Both the position numbers and the translations under genes were made by a program. The notes below the pieces were generated by a model. The model saw only the letters and a list, made by a program, of their open reading frames with translations. It ran no database searches and was not told the DNA's origin. Of a stretch of DNA of 64,000 bases, positions 1-9,088 are shown piece after piece. This stretch comes from Nitrospirota bacterium (GTDB lineage: Bacteria; Nitrospinota_A; UBA7883; JACRGQ01), in assembly GCA_024275955.1 (NCBI GenBank), contig JAJRYD010000029.1:44117-108116 (forward strand), in the 5' to 3' direction. How positions within the stretch are numbered: position 1 is the first letter of the stretch; the number at the start of each line of letters is the position of its first letter.

Positions 1-243
1 GGCATAAACATAGTCGATTTGGGTTTGATCTATAATGTTAATGTCAGCGGTAACGACGTTTTTGTTACGATGATGATGACTTCACAGGCTTGCCCGATGG
101 GAGACCTCCTTAAAATCGAAGTGGTTGATGCCATCAGGAAGATTTTTCCGTCCGCGGGAAAGGTAGAAGCAGTTCTTACGGTAGATCCGCCGTGGACAAA
201 CGAAATGATGTCGGGCGACGCAAGGAAACAGCTTGGACTCTAA
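1..243 (+). CDS. Iron-sulfur cluster assembly factor, DUF59/MIP18 family (5' truncated by window edge)
   Basis: The reading frame is open from base 1 and ends in TAA at 241-243, so the start lies outside the window. The visible 80 residues match the C-terminal part of the small DUF59 (MIP18, SufT/PaaD-like) fold: an I-V-D-L-G-L-I-Y strand, a single conserved Cys in a Q-A-C-P turn, and the closing P-P-W-T-N-E-M-M-S stretch before A-R-K-Q-L-G. Family members help load Fe-S clusters onto target proteins in the cytosol. The next gene starts 8 bases downstream, so the two are probably co-transcribed. The family call is firm; the exact target is unknown. Confidence 0.85.
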   Translation, partial: GINIVDLGLIYNVNVSGNDVFVTMMMTSQACPMGDLLKIEVVDAIRKIFPSAGKVEAVLTVDPPWTNEMMSGDARKQLGL

Positions 244-251
244 AGGTTTCG

Positions 252-1337
252 ATGTTCCTTTATAAAGTAAGGTTTCCTCTGCTTGCTGTCGGTCTGCTCT
301 CGCTTATCGGCGCGCTCTACTCCGGCCTTATAAGGCTCGGTTTCGATCTGCCGTTTATACATTTCGATTTACCGGAGGCGCATGGGCCTCTTATGATTGC
401 CGCCTTTCTCGGTACCGTGATAGGGCTGGAAAGGGCTGTAGCGCTAGAGACACCGTGGGGTTATCTATCTCCGCTTCTTGCCGGTGTTGGCGGTCTGCTG
501 GCATTGCTTGGTGTTTCTAACGGTGCGCCGCAGTTACTTATCTTTCTTTCGAGCATAGTTCTTATCTTGATGTATGCCGTAGTTCTAAAGCGGCAGTTAG
601 AGTTTTTTAATGTCATCATGGCGCTTGGCGCTGTCTCTCTTTTTATCGGAAACCTTCTCTGGCTATCCGGCGAGCCTATATACAACTTTGTGCTTTGGTG
701 GGTAGCGTTTCTTGTGCTGACGATAGCGGGAGAGAGGCTGGAATTAAGCCGTGTGCTTAGCCATAGCAAAAATATTCTCTCTTTATTTTCTGTTGCTGTT
801 GCTGTTTTTCTTTTAGGTATTGCGTTAGAGCGGTTCTTGCCCGGCATCGGTGTGCGGATAGCAGGCGTTGGTATGATTTTCATTTCGCTCTGGCTACTCA
901 CCTTCGGTGTTGCAAGAGTTACGGTAAGGCAGAAAGGCCTTACACGGTATGTGGCTGTCTGTCTTTTGGCCGGCTACTTTTGGCTGATAATCGGCGGAGC
1001 TATAGCGGTAGTTGCCGGCGAGCTGGAGCCGGGCTTTGTGTACGACGCATTCTTGCACGCACTCTTTTTAGGCTTTACATTTACCATGATTTTCGGGCAT
1101 GCGCCGATAATCTTTCCGGCGGTATTGCGGATTCCTGTTCCGTATAGAGCCGGCTTTTATTCGCACCTTCTGCTTTTGCATGTTTCGCTTTCGCTTAGAG
1201 TAGGCGGCGATATCTTTGACCTTGACGAACTGCATGTATGGGGAGGGGTCGGCAACGTGGCGGCTCTTATACTATTTCTCGTCAACACAGTTTCATCGGT
1301 TGTAAGAGGTCTTCTGGCAAAACCTGCTAAGGGGTAA
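252..1337 (+). CDS. Polytopic inner-membrane protein, distantly NnrS-like
   Basis: About 361 residues, almost entirely hydrophobic, with roughly eleven or twelve likely membrane helices. I take ATG 252 rather than an in-frame upstream ATG at 192, because the upstream start would lie inside the DUF59 gene and adds a hydrophilic stretch. Notable motifs are H-G-P-L-M followed by G-L-E-R-A-V-A-L in the second to third helix, and a later F-L-H-A-L-F-L-G-F segment. Conserved membrane histidines of this kind occur in the NnrS family and in other heme or metal-linked membrane proteins, so NnrS-like is a loose label. No function can be assigned. A terminator hairpin follows the stop codon. Confidence 0.6.
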   Translation: MFLYKVRFPLLAVGLLSLIGALYSGLIRLGFDLPFIHFDLPEAHGPLMIAAFLGTVIGLERAVALETPWGYLSPLLAGVGGLLALLGVSNGAPQLLIFLSSIVLILMYAVVLKRQLEFFNVIMALGAVSLFIGNLLWLSGEPIYNFVLWWVAFLVLTIAGERLELSRVLSHSKNILSLFSVAVAVFLLGIALERFLPGIGVRIAGVGMIFISLWLLTFGVARVTVRQKGLTRYVAVCLLAGYFWLIIGGAIAVVAGELEPGFVYDAFLHALFLGFTFTMIFGHAPIIFPAVLRIPVPYRAGFYSHLLLLHVSLSLRVGGDIFDLDELHVWGGVGNVAALILFLVNTVSSVVRGLLAKPAKG

Positions 1338-1365
1338 AGGGGGGGCTGGTCTGCTTTGTTCGTTC

Positions 1366-1395
1366 ATCCAGCTTCAAGCGGTAAGCTGGATTTTC
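1366..1395 (+). terminator. Rho-independent terminator
   Basis: A perfect 9-bp stem (ATCCAGCTT at 1366-1374 with AAGCTGGAT at 1383-1391) closes an 8-base loop and runs into TTTT. It lies 28 bases past the stop of the membrane-protein gene and ends that transcript before the nuclease-like gene. Confidence 0.75.
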
Positions 1396-1460
1396 TCTCA
1401 TATTTGCTGATAAACTTACCGCGTGGCTGTTAAGGAAATAGTATAAGGGAATAAAGAAGT

Positions 1461-2714
1461 ATGAGCCAGAATTTACGACCGATAATCGAGCGCTATAAAA
1501 AGGATGGGGAGGCTGTTTATAACACTTGGTTTGTAAATAACGACGAGCGTCTCAAAGCGTTTCGTTCTATTAGGAGAGGCGTGCAGGATGTTATACGGGA
1601 TATAAAAGAGAAAAATTTTGGGAATGACTTTAAAGGCTCTTCACTGGAGTTTGTCTTAAACTGTATTACAGAGCAAAAACAGGTTTTCATCGGCGCTTCG
1701 CATCCGTTTTACTGGAAACCGAAATTACGCATTCCTGATATTTATGAAAATGAGGATAACAAAGCCGCATTTGGACAATTTCTGGAAAACTGCCATAATT
1801 CCATCAGTGAAGAACAAATCTTAAAGGAAATAATTTTACTTAATCAGCGTAAGATTAAAGGTCTTGGTCCGGCCGTGGCCAACATCTTGTATTTTCTGCA
1901 CCCAACGATAATTCCGCCTTTCAACACAGCTATAGTGAACGGCTTCAATCGCCTTTTTAAAGAAAAAATAAGACTGGGGTCATGGGATGAATATCGGAAA
2001 ATGCGCGCTGTTATTATGCATACAAATGCCGCCTTCAAGAATGATTTATCGAGCGATCTGGGCGCAATTTCCGGGTTTTTGTTTGATATCGGTGTTGGAA
2101 AAATTCATATCGGTGATGAACATACGCTTTCAGAAAAAGAAAAAACCAAAATTGAAAAGATGGTTAAAAACCGTCACCGCAAGGTAGTGGCGGAAAATGA
2201 AGAGGAAGATATCCATACAGAGATGCAGTACCATCTCTTAAAGATTGGCAATTCACTTGGCTATGATGTTATTAGCGCCTCAAACGATAGGGCAAAATGC
2301 CATAAGGGTAAAAGTTTTTCTTTTATAAGCCTACCAAGCTTTCCTAAATTAGATGTTGGTGTTGATAAAGATACATTCAAAACTATAGCTTTGATTGACG
2401 CTGTCTGGTTTAAAAAAGGCTCGAACAACATTGTATGTGCGTTTGAAGTGGAAAAGAGTACTTCCATCTATTCAGGAATTTTAAGATTAAAAGATTTATT
2501 CTATACATTTCCTAATAACCGACCGACGCTTTACTTGGTTATTCCCGACAATAGGGAAAAAGAGGTGATGCTACAATTAAACCGGCCGGCAATCAAAAAT
2601 GGCGAAGTTGAAGTACGCTATATATTATTTTCCGATTTGAAACTGCATTGTGATTCAATATGCAAACTTGGGGAAAATAAAGAGATTATGAAAAAAATAG
2701 CCAAGGGTCTGTAG
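1461..2714 (+). CDS. Solitary restriction-type nuclease-like protein (HhH region plus PD-(D/E)XK region)
   Basis: 417 residues. In the middle third, K-I-K-G-L-G-P-A-V-A-N-I-L reads like a helix-hairpin-helix segment of the DNA-glycosylase/RuvA kind. The last third contains I-D-A-V-W-F, then F-E-V-E-K-S-T-S-I-Y-S-G and L-R-L-K-D-L. That combination (D, then E-x-E within a strand, then a helix with S-G-x-L-R) is a recurrent PD-(D/E)XK signature in type II restriction endonuclease-like proteins. The gene is visibly richer in A and T than its neighbours, stands alone behind a terminator and has no methyltransferase beside it. I infer a defence or DNA-damage nuclease that arrived by transfer. Substrate and specificity cannot be read. 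Confidence 0.6.
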   Translation: MSQNLRPIIERYKKDGEAVYNTWFVNNDERLKAFRSIRRGVQDVIRDIKEKNFGNDFKGSSLEFVLNCITEQKQVFIGASHPFYWKPKLRIPDIYENEDNKAAFGQFLENCHNSISEEQILKEIILLNQRKIKGLGPAVANILYFLHPTIIPPFNTAIVNGFNRLFKEKIRLGSWDEYRKMRAVIMHTNAAFKNDLSSDLGAISGFLFDIGVGKIHIGDEHTLSEKEKTKIEKMVKNRHRKVVAENEEEDIHTEMQYHLLKIGNSLGYDVISASNDRAKCHKGKSFSFISLPSFPKLDVGVDKDTFKTIALIDAVWFKKGSNNIVCAFEVEKSTSIYSGILRLKDLFYTFPNNRPTLYLVIPDNREKEVMLQLNRPAIKNGEVEVRYILFSDLKLHCDSICKLGENKEIMKKIAKGL

Positions 2715-2770
2715 GGAAGACAACATAAGGAAGGAGTATCCCTCGACATCGGTCTCCGTTTTTATAAAAC

Positions 2771-3547
2771 CTACCCCTCTGCTTCCTCATCATGCTTGCT
2801 CTTTGCCAAAAGTTTGGCATAAAGGGCGGAGGCTACGGCGAGGGCAACTATGGCAACAGCTTGCGAAGTGCTAAATGGGCCGATAAAACCGCGAGGGTCT
2901 CCCCGATATATTTCTATAGTAAACCTGCCGATTGCGTAGAGAATCATCCATAGCAAAAATATCTGCCCTTTAAATTGTCTGAACCGTCTTACAGATATCA
3001 AAATAAGAAAGATTACCAATTCGTTTAGCGCCATGTAGAGCTGGGTTGGGTGTAGCGGTACGTTTAGCGGCGCGAGCGACGCGGGGTGCGTAAAGATTAC
3101 GCTCCATGCCACATCGCTGACATCGCCGTAACAGCATCCGGCGCCGAAACAGCCGAGCCTCCCAAACATATGCCCAAGTGCTAGGGCAGGGGCTATAATG
3201 TCTGCCATCTTCCATGCTTCTATATTATGTTTTCTTACAAACCAGATGCTTGTGACTACCGAGCCGATGAACCCGCCGTAAAAGACAAGCCCGCCCTCCC
3301 ATACCATAAAAACTTTTAGCGGGTTATGGATGTAGCTTGGCCATTCTATAAGCACATACATAATGCGCGCGCCTACAAGCGCCGAGAGTACTATATAGAA
3401 AGCTAGGTCTAGTGCTTTTTCTGGGTCTTCGCCTTCGGTTTTTGCTCTGCTGGCCATAAGGAAAGAGGCGACGAGAAAGCCTGTGGCGGCCATAAGGCCG
3501 TATGAATAAAGTTTTAGCGGGCCAATCTCGAATATTACAGGTAACAT
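2771..3547 (-). CDS. lgt: Prolipoprotein diacylglyceryl transferase
   Basis: 258 residues, about seven membrane helices. It moves a diacylglyceryl group from phosphatidylglycerol to the lipobox cysteine of prolipoproteins, the first step of lipoprotein maturation. The Lgt signature is clear: G-R-L-G-C-F-G-A-G-C-C-Y-G near residue 130, the early Y-S-Y-G-L segment, the H-P-T-Q-L-Y motif and R-F-x-I-E-I-Y-R-G near the C-terminus. Its ATG overlaps the TGA of the dehydrogenase gene upstream (ATGA), so it is the last gene of a three-gene minus-strand operon. BamD in this window is one likely client. Confidence 0.97.
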   Translation of the reverse strand: MLPVIFEIGPLKLYSYGLMAATGFLVASFLMASRAKTEGEDPEKALDLAFYIVLSALVGARIMYVLIEWPSYIHNPLKVFMVWEGGLVFYGGFIGSVVTSIWFVRKHNIEAWKMADIIAPALALGHMFGRLGCFGAGCCYGDVSDVAWSVIFTHPASLAPLNVPLHPTQLYMALNELVIFLILISVRRFRQFKGQIFLLWMILYAIGRFTIEIYRGDPRGFIGPFSTSQAVAIVALAVASALYAKLLAKSKHDEEAEG

Positions 3548-4494
3548 CAGGCTAATAGTATCTTGAGCGCGCCTGTTTTTCCAGCTTCTTCAAACGCCTT
3601 CAAACCTTTCTCCAGCCGATATGTTTTTTGTATAAGCTCTTTTACTTTTACCCCTTTTTGTTCCAGAAGGGCGATGCCTTGCTCGAACGAACCGCAACGG
3701 GAGCCGATTATCGAGATTTCGTCTACGATTATCTGGTTAAGGTCTACATACGGCTGTTCGGCAAGGGTAGACTTTATAACCAGCTTGCCTCTTGGCTTTA
3801 TCCGCTCCATAGCGGTAAGGAACCCTTCCTTACTGCCTGTAGCTTCTATCACTACAGAATACTTTTTGTTTGGCAAAAGTTCGTCCGCTGTTTTGGTGGT
3901 GAGGTTGGCCATCTGTATCAGCTCCATCTTTTCCGGGTGTCTGCCGCAAAGCACTACGTCGGCTCTAAGGAACGCAAGAGACTGCGCTATAAGAAGCCCC
4001 AGCTTTCCGTCGCCCAGCACCAGCACATCGTTGTTGATTACCTTTACCTGCTCCGCCACGCGGAAAGCGGCCGATAGAGGTTCTATAAATACCGCCTCTT
4101 CGTCGCTTATGAAATCCGGCACTGTGTGTAGATTTTTTTCCGGCAGTGTCAGCTTTTCGGCGAATGCTCCGTCGCGCCCCAAGATGCCGAGTACTGTTCT
4201 GTTCTGGCAGTGGTGCTCGTCGTCTATCCGGCATTCGGGGCATTCACCGCATCCGCAGTTTATATCGCCTACCACTCTGCCGCCGATGAGGGTTTTGTCG
4301 TCTGCGTCTTCCACTATGCCGACGAACTCGTGGCCGGGGACTCCTCTAAAGTTCATGTAACCTTTGGTAAGCTCCAGATCTGTTCTGCAGATGCCCCGCA
4401 GAGTGACTTTTATAAGCGCTTCGCCTTTTGCTCTTTGCGGTTCGGGCAGGTCTGTGCGGTATGTCAGTTTGCCGTCGTAGTAGATTGCGTTCAT
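3547..4494 (-). CDS. Zinc-type medium-chain dehydrogenase/reductase
   Basis: 315 residues, somewhat shorter than the usual 340-360 of the MDR family. The N-terminal catalytic half has G-I-C-R-T-D (first zinc ligand), G-H-E-F-V-G (H-E pair) and a structural-zinc lobe C-G-C-G-E-C-P-E-C-x7-H-C. The nucleotide-binding half shows L-V-L-G-D-G-K-L-G-L-L-I, a variant of the GxGxxG loop. It probably oxidises or reduces a sugar or small alcohol with NAD(P). It sits between a sugar nucleotidyltransferase (9-base gap) and lgt (4-base overlap), so a role in sugar-nucleotide or envelope precursor metabolism is possible. The substrate cannot be read from sequence. Confidence 0.85.
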   Translation of the reverse strand: MNAIYYDGKLTYRTDLPEPQRAKGEALIKVTLRGICRTDLELTKGYMNFRGVPGHEFVGIVEDADDKTLIGGRVVGDINCGCGECPECRIDDEHHCQNRTVLGILGRDGAFAEKLTLPEKNLHTVPDFISDEEAVFIEPLSAAFRVAEQVKVINNDVLVLGDGKLGLLIAQSLAFLRADVVLCGRHPEKMELIQMANLTTKTADELLPNKKYSVVIEATGSKEGFLTAMERIKPRGKLVIKSTLAEQPYVDLNQIIVDEISIIGSRCGSFEQGIALLEQKGVKVKELIQKTYRLEKGLKAFEEAGKTGALKILLA

Positions 4495-4503
4495 TATGTT
4501 TTC

Positions 4504-5250
4504 CTATTTGATGGAGTATGTTTTGAACCTGCTAAGGGCGACATCCATACGCACATCGGAATAGGTTTTCGGTGTGCCGATATCTGCCCAGTAGCCTGTA
4601 TGGTTGTAAGTATATATAGGTTTGCCGGTTTCTACCAGCTTGGGGTAAACTTCTGTAGAGATATCTACCCTCCTGCCTGCCGGTATGTAGTCAAAAATTT
4701 CTGCTGAGAAGATAGCTACTCCGGTAAACATTTTCTGCTTTGGCTCTACGTTACCGGCTTTGTAGCCCGGCATGGTGGTATCTAAAAAGCGCGCCAGCCT
4801 GCCGTTTGTATCTGCCGCCAAAGTTCCTATCTTGCCGGGGTTTGGGTTGTCCCGCAGTGCCAGTGTCGCTACCGCGCTGTTTGATTCGTGGATTTTTAGC
4901 ATTTCGTCGAGGTTTATGTCGTGCAGTATGTCGCTGTTTATAACGGCAAAAGTGGAGCCTGCAAGAAAGCTCTCGGCGCCTTTTATGCCGCCCGCGGTAC
5001 CCATAATCTCCTCTTCCTCTACTATATGGAGTGTAACCTTATCCCTCACCCCCCAAGAAAGTTCCTTTAGTATCAAGTGGCGGAGGTGGTGGATATTTAT
5101 CGCGATATCTTTTATGCCGTAGTGCGTAAGGTAGCCTATGCTGTTTCTTATCATGTTGGTTGTGCCTATGGAGAAGAGCGGTTTTGGCAATCTGTCGGTT
5201 TCTGGTCTTAGACGTATGCCGTAACCGGCGGCGAGAATCATTCCTTTCAT
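4504..5250 (-). CDS. Sugar-1-phosphate nucleotidyltransferase (NTP_transferase family)
   Basis: 248 residues. The family signature is at the very start: M-I-L-A-A-G-Y-G-I-R-L-R-P followed by L-P-K-P-L, the nucleotide-binding loop and base-contacting lysine. G-T-A-G-G-I and N-S-D-I further in match the sugar-binding and metal-binding positions, and W-A-D-I-G-T-P near the end is typical. It lacks the left-handed beta-helix of GlmU. It resembles MurU-like or mannose-1-phosphate guanylyltransferase-like enzymes, but nucleotide and sugar specificity are not decidable. First gene of the minus-strand operon with the dehydrogenase and lgt; divergent from thyX. Confidence 0.85.
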   Translation of the reverse strand: MKGMILAAGYGIRLRPETDRLPKPLFSIGTTNMIRNSIGYLTHYGIKDIAINIHHLRHLILKELSWGVRDKVTLHIVEEEEIMGTAGGIKGAESFLAGSTFAVINSDILHDINLDEMLKIHESNSAVATLALRDNPNPGKIGTLAADTNGRLARFLDTTMPGYKAGNVEPKQKMFTGVAIFSAEIFDYIPAGRRVDISTEVYPKLVETGKPIYTYNHTGYWADIGTPKTYSDVRMDVALSRFKTYSIK

Positions 5251-5325
5251 CTAACCTTCTTATTGAATACTGTTTTAAGAAGCGGTAGCATACCGCATGC
5301 TTCATTTAGATGGAAGGGGGATAGG

Positions 5326-5946
5326 GTGGACTTGATATCTTCCGGCAAGGCGGGGCAGGCCGAGGTGGAGCTGATAGCGATAACGCCCAATGCCGATAGG
5401 GTTATCGAAAATGCCGGTCGTACCTGCTACCTTTCTCACGATAAAATAAACGAAGAGTCGTCCCGCAAGTTCATAAGAATGCTTATAAAAAGCGGTCATA
5501 CTTCGGTTCTGGAGCATGCGTCGGCCACGTTTCGGATAAAAGGCGGCTCAAGGGCTTTTACGCATCAGATAGTAAGACACCGGATTGCCTCTTTTTCCCA
5601 ACAGTCGCAGAGGTATGTAGACGAAAGTGGTTTTGCGTTTATGATACCGCCCTCAATTGCCGAGAATGACGAGGCGAAAACACTTTATGACAGGCATCTA
5701 AAGCAAAGCCAAGAAGTTTACCAAAAGCTCAAAGCGATGAAGATACGAAAAGAAGATGCCCGCTATGTACTCCCAAACGCTGTTACCTCCGAAATTGTGG
5801 TTTCTGCCAATTTTCGTGAATGGCGGCACCTTATTGGCCTTAGGGTCGATAAATCAGCACAATGGGAGATTAGAGAGATATGCTCCGAAATATTGCGTCA
5901 GCTTTTTGCCCAAGTTCCGCCTATTTTTGAAGATATGCTTGAATGA
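5326..5946 (+). CDS. thyX: Flavin-dependent thymidylate synthase
   Basis: Makes dTMP from dUMP using methylene-THF and FADH2. The ThyX motif R-H-R-x7-S is present as R-H-R-I-A-S-F-S-Q-Q-S, followed by Q-R-Y, and the N-terminal half has the H-T-S-V-L-E-H segment. I place the start at GTG 5326, about five bases after a GAAGGGGG ribosome site. An in-frame ATG at 5263 would add 21 residues with no family resemblance and no ribosome site. This gives 206 residues, normal for the family. Divergent from the nucleotidyltransferase operon. Confidence 0.95.
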   Translation: MDLISSGKAGQAEVELIAITPNADRVIENAGRTCYLSHDKINEESSRKFIRMLIKSGHTSVLEHASATFRIKGGSRAFTHQIVRHRIASFSQQSQRYVDESGFAFMIPPSIAENDEAKTLYDRHLKQSQEVYQKLKAMKIRKEDARYVLPNAVTSEIVVSANFREWRHLIGLRVDKSAQWEIREICSEILRQLFAQVPPIFEDMLE

Positions 5947-6087
5947 GCATCTTCAAATCAATAGTATAAAGGGTAGGTTCATTTGTTGGCTTTACCGTAG
6001 GCTTGCCTTGCCTCTGGTTTTGGCCTGTGCAAATGGTCTGTCCTATTCTCGCGCGCTAGGCCGGTTTTTTGTGGGGTAAGAATTGTA

Positions 6088-8358
6088 GTGTCCGCCCAAA
6101 TAATTGAAAAACTCGATAAGCTCGCTATGCACCTTATGATGATAGACGAGTATCTTGGCGATCTTTTGCAGACCTCTGAAGCTAGTAGCATGGCTGACGA
6201 AGTTAAGGTACTGCTCGCCTCTACAGAACCACTCCAGCTTGTCGGTATTTTTGATGGAGTTTCTCAGCTGTTCGAAAAATTTCTGCTCGATTCCAGCTCC
6301 GGTAAAGGCCCTGACGCAATAAGACTTACTAATGAAGGGATAAATATTGTCAAAGATGTGCTTGGCGGAACCTCCGCTTTTGAGGACGTAAAAGATAAGT
6401 TCAATGCTCTTATCGGAGAGTTTAAGTCGGTTTTCGAAATTGAAGTTGAGGTTTTCCCTGTAGGGTCTGGCAGTGTGCCGCCTGCGCCGAAAAAGCCGGT
6501 AGAAACAGTGCCTCCTAAAGAGGAAGCCAAAGCAGATGGTGAAGGTAAGCGTACAGAGCTGGTTCTTCTGGACGAAAACGATGTCGAAATTTTCGATGGT
6601 TTTCTTGAGGAATCTTCTGAAAGTTTAGGAAAGGTGGAGGATTACCTTATCGAGCTTGAAGAAGACGCGAAGAATATGGAGATAGTAAACTCTCTGTTTC
6701 GGATTTTTCACAGCCTTAAAGGCGCGGCCGGTTTTCTTGGTATGACCGAGGTAAACTTTCTTTGCCACCAGACCGAAAACATGCTGGATCAGGCCCGCAA
6801 GTCTATGCTCGATATTGATGCCGAGGTAATAGACATACTTCTTGCTTCAAAGGATTTGCTTGAAAAGGGGCTTCATTTTCTTCACGACTTACTTAGCGAA
6901 GGAAGGGAAAAGCTTCCTAACTTTAGGGGAGAGTGCGACCCACTTGATGTTAAGCCGATAGTGGAGCTTATCGACAGGAAGCTTTACCTCGCTTCTATGG
7001 AAGATGATGACGATACGGGGCCTCCGAAGCTTGGACAGATTTTAGTAGAGCAAAAAGCGGTTTCCCCCGCGAAGCTGGAAGCGGCGCTGACCCAAAAATC
7101 GAAGCCTGTTGGTGAAGTTCTTGTCGAGATGGGGGTTCCAAGAAAAGATGTAGATAAAGCTGTTGCCACACAAGGCGCGAAAAAGAAAGAGTTCAAATCC
7201 TCCTCTGTCAAAGTAGACACTTCTAAGCTGAACATTTTGCTGGACCTTGTGGGTGAGCTTGTTATTTCGCAGTCGATTATTTCGCAGAATAAGGCTCTTG
7301 CCTCAGACACGAACGCGCGGCTTTCTAAGGATATTTCGGAGATGGCCAAAATTACCGACGGGATACAGGATCATATAATGAGCCTTAGAATGGTGCCGTT
7401 AAAGCAGACTTTCGGCAAAATGAATAGGCTGGTAAGAGACCTTTCTAGGAAAACCAATAAGCGTGTAACTCTTGAAGTAGATGGGGAAGATACCGAAATA
7501 GATAAAACCATAGTAGACCAGCTAAACGACCCGCTTGTGCATATCCTTCGGAATTCGGTTGATCACGGCATAGACACTGTGGAGGAGAGAATCGCCGCCG
7601 GCAAAAGCCCCGAAGGTACCGTTACCTTAAGCGCTTACCACAAAGGCGGTAACGTCGTAATAGAAATCAAGGACGACGGGAGAGGCTTGAACCTTGCGAA
7701 GCTGAAGGCAAAAGGTGTTGAAAAAGGCTTTTTTACCTAAGACGGAGAATACAGTGATGAGGAGCTTATAGAGGTAATCTTCAGGCCGGGGCTTTCTACC
7801 CACGCGGTAGCGACAGACCTTTCTGGCCGAGGTGTCGGTATGGATGTGGTGAGGAGAAATGTCGATAGCCTTGGCGGGCGTGTGGAAGTTCAGACGGTTT
7901 TGGGGGAAGGTAGCACCTTTCTTATCAGGCTTCCTCTTACGATGGCTATCGTCGATGGTATGTTAGTGCAGGTTGGAAGCGAGAGATATATAATCCCTAC
8001 CATATCAATCAGCGAGTCTATAAGGCCAAAAGCGGAGCAGTTTACGAGGGTTATTGGAAAGGGCGAGATGCTCAATGTAAGGGGAGAGATGATACAGCTG
8101 GTACGCCTGCACGATCTTTTTGGAATACAAAACGGAGATAAGGATATTTCCGAAAGTCTTGTTATAATTGTCAACACTGATAACGACAAAAGAGGTCTTT
8201 TGGTAGATGATCTGTTGGGCCAGCAACAGGTGGTGATTAAAAACCTCGACAAACGGTTGCAGGGGATAAAAGGTTTTTCAGGCAGTTCCATACTGGGTGA
8301 CGGGCTTGTTGGCCTTATCCTTGATATCGGCGGTATTTTTAAGTTGGCTTCTTCGTGA
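6088..8358 (+). pseudogene. cheA: CheA histidine kinase, copy 1, interrupted by an in-frame TAA
   Basis: Starts at GTG 6088. The frame carries an Hpt domain with the phosphoacceptor His208 in I-F-H-S-L-K-G-A-A-G, two short LG..L modules (K-L-G-Q-I-L-V-E-Q near residue 313), the dimerisation helices, and the N box H-I-L-R-N-S-V-D-H-G and G1 box D-D-G-R-G-L of the kinase. A TAA at 7738-7740 (codon 551) then stops translation. The same frame continues without loss into the rest of the ATP-binding domain (D-L-S-G-R-G-V-G-M-D, then G-E-G-S-T-F) and a CheW-like regulatory domain ending at 8358. A truncated product would lack the G2 box and the coupling domain. No good restart codon follows until ATG 7840, which is inside the kinase. 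Most likely a nonsense mutation; readthrough or a sequencing error is possible. Confidence 0.85.
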
Positions 8359-8426
8359 ACTGCTTTGGTGTATAATGGAGCGGATTCGGGTTTCTCTAGG
8401 ATTGATAGTTTTGTTAGGAGGTAGAG

Positions 8427-8960
8427 ATGGAAGAATTAGCTGACACTAATAAGTCGTCGGTAGAAACGGCAAATGCCAAAATACAGTCCTCCGATGCTAA
8501 TAGTCAGGAGGGGAAGTATCTTACCTTTGTTCTGTCTGACGAGGAATATGGGCTGGAAATTTTAAAAGTCCGTGAAATTATTAGTGTTATGGAAATCACT
8601 GAGGTGCCTCAGGTACCAGACTATATAAAAGGTGTCATCAATCTTAGGGGCAGGGTTATCCCTGTTATAGACCTCAGGCTGAAGTTTGGGATGCCGGCGA
8701 TAGAGTATACCCGTGAGACCTGCATAATCGTGGTAAATGTACTTGATATTCTTCTTGGAATTGTTGTTGATACCGTTGCGGAGGTGTTGGATATCTCGTC
8801 GGCAGATATCGACCCATCTCCGGCTTTTGGAGGTTCTGTCGATACCGACTTTATTCTTGGTATGGGGAAGGTGAAGGGAAAAGTTAAGATACTTCTCGAT
8901 ATTGACAGAGTACTGTCTGTAGCCGAATTGGAAACGGTAAGGCAGGCCGATTCTACTTAG
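8427..8960 (+). CDS. cheW: Chemotaxis coupling protein CheW
   Basis: 177 residues. It links receptors to CheA. After a 30-residue polar leader the CheW fold begins with Y-L-T-F-V-L-S-D-E-E-Y-G-L-E-I, followed by V-R-E-I-I and the family hallmark V-I-N-L-R-G-R-V-I-P-V-I-D-L-R. A strong ribosome site (GGAGG) precedes ATG 8427. A TATAAT at 8371 upstream has no convincing -35, so co-transcription with cheA1 is the simpler reading. The adjacent intact partner is cheA2. Confidence 0.95.
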   Translation: MEELADTNKSSVETANAKIQSSDANSQEGKYLTFVLSDEEYGLEILKVREIISVMEITEVPQVPDYIKGVINLRGRVIPVIDLRLKFGMPAIEYTRETCIIVVNVLDILLGIVVDTVAEVLDISSADIDPSPAFGGSVDTDFILGMGKVKGKVKILLDIDRVLSVAELETVRQADST

Positions 8961-9088
8961 GCATAGAATACTGTTTTTAGGTGACGGCAAGGCTCTTTTG
9001 TCGAGAAGGTCGGGTTTGTCGTTGTTTTCATGCTGTAAAGCCGGGTTCGTTGAGCTTTGCTTTAAGCGAGTAGAAATTAAATTATAAA

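Noticed and set aside
3563-4360. 265-residue plus-strand frame
   Set aside because: Exact antisense of the zinc dehydrogenase; composition is that of a shadow frame and no family motif is present.
7738-7740. TAA as a reassigned sense codon (cheA1 and the Nudix remnant have in-frame TAA)
   Set aside because: Many complete genes here, for example valS, end in TAA at the normal family length, so TAA is a working stop codon.
8371-8376. TATAAT before cheW as a promoter
   Set aside because: No acceptable -35 element at 16-18 bases; kept only as a note in the cheW entry.
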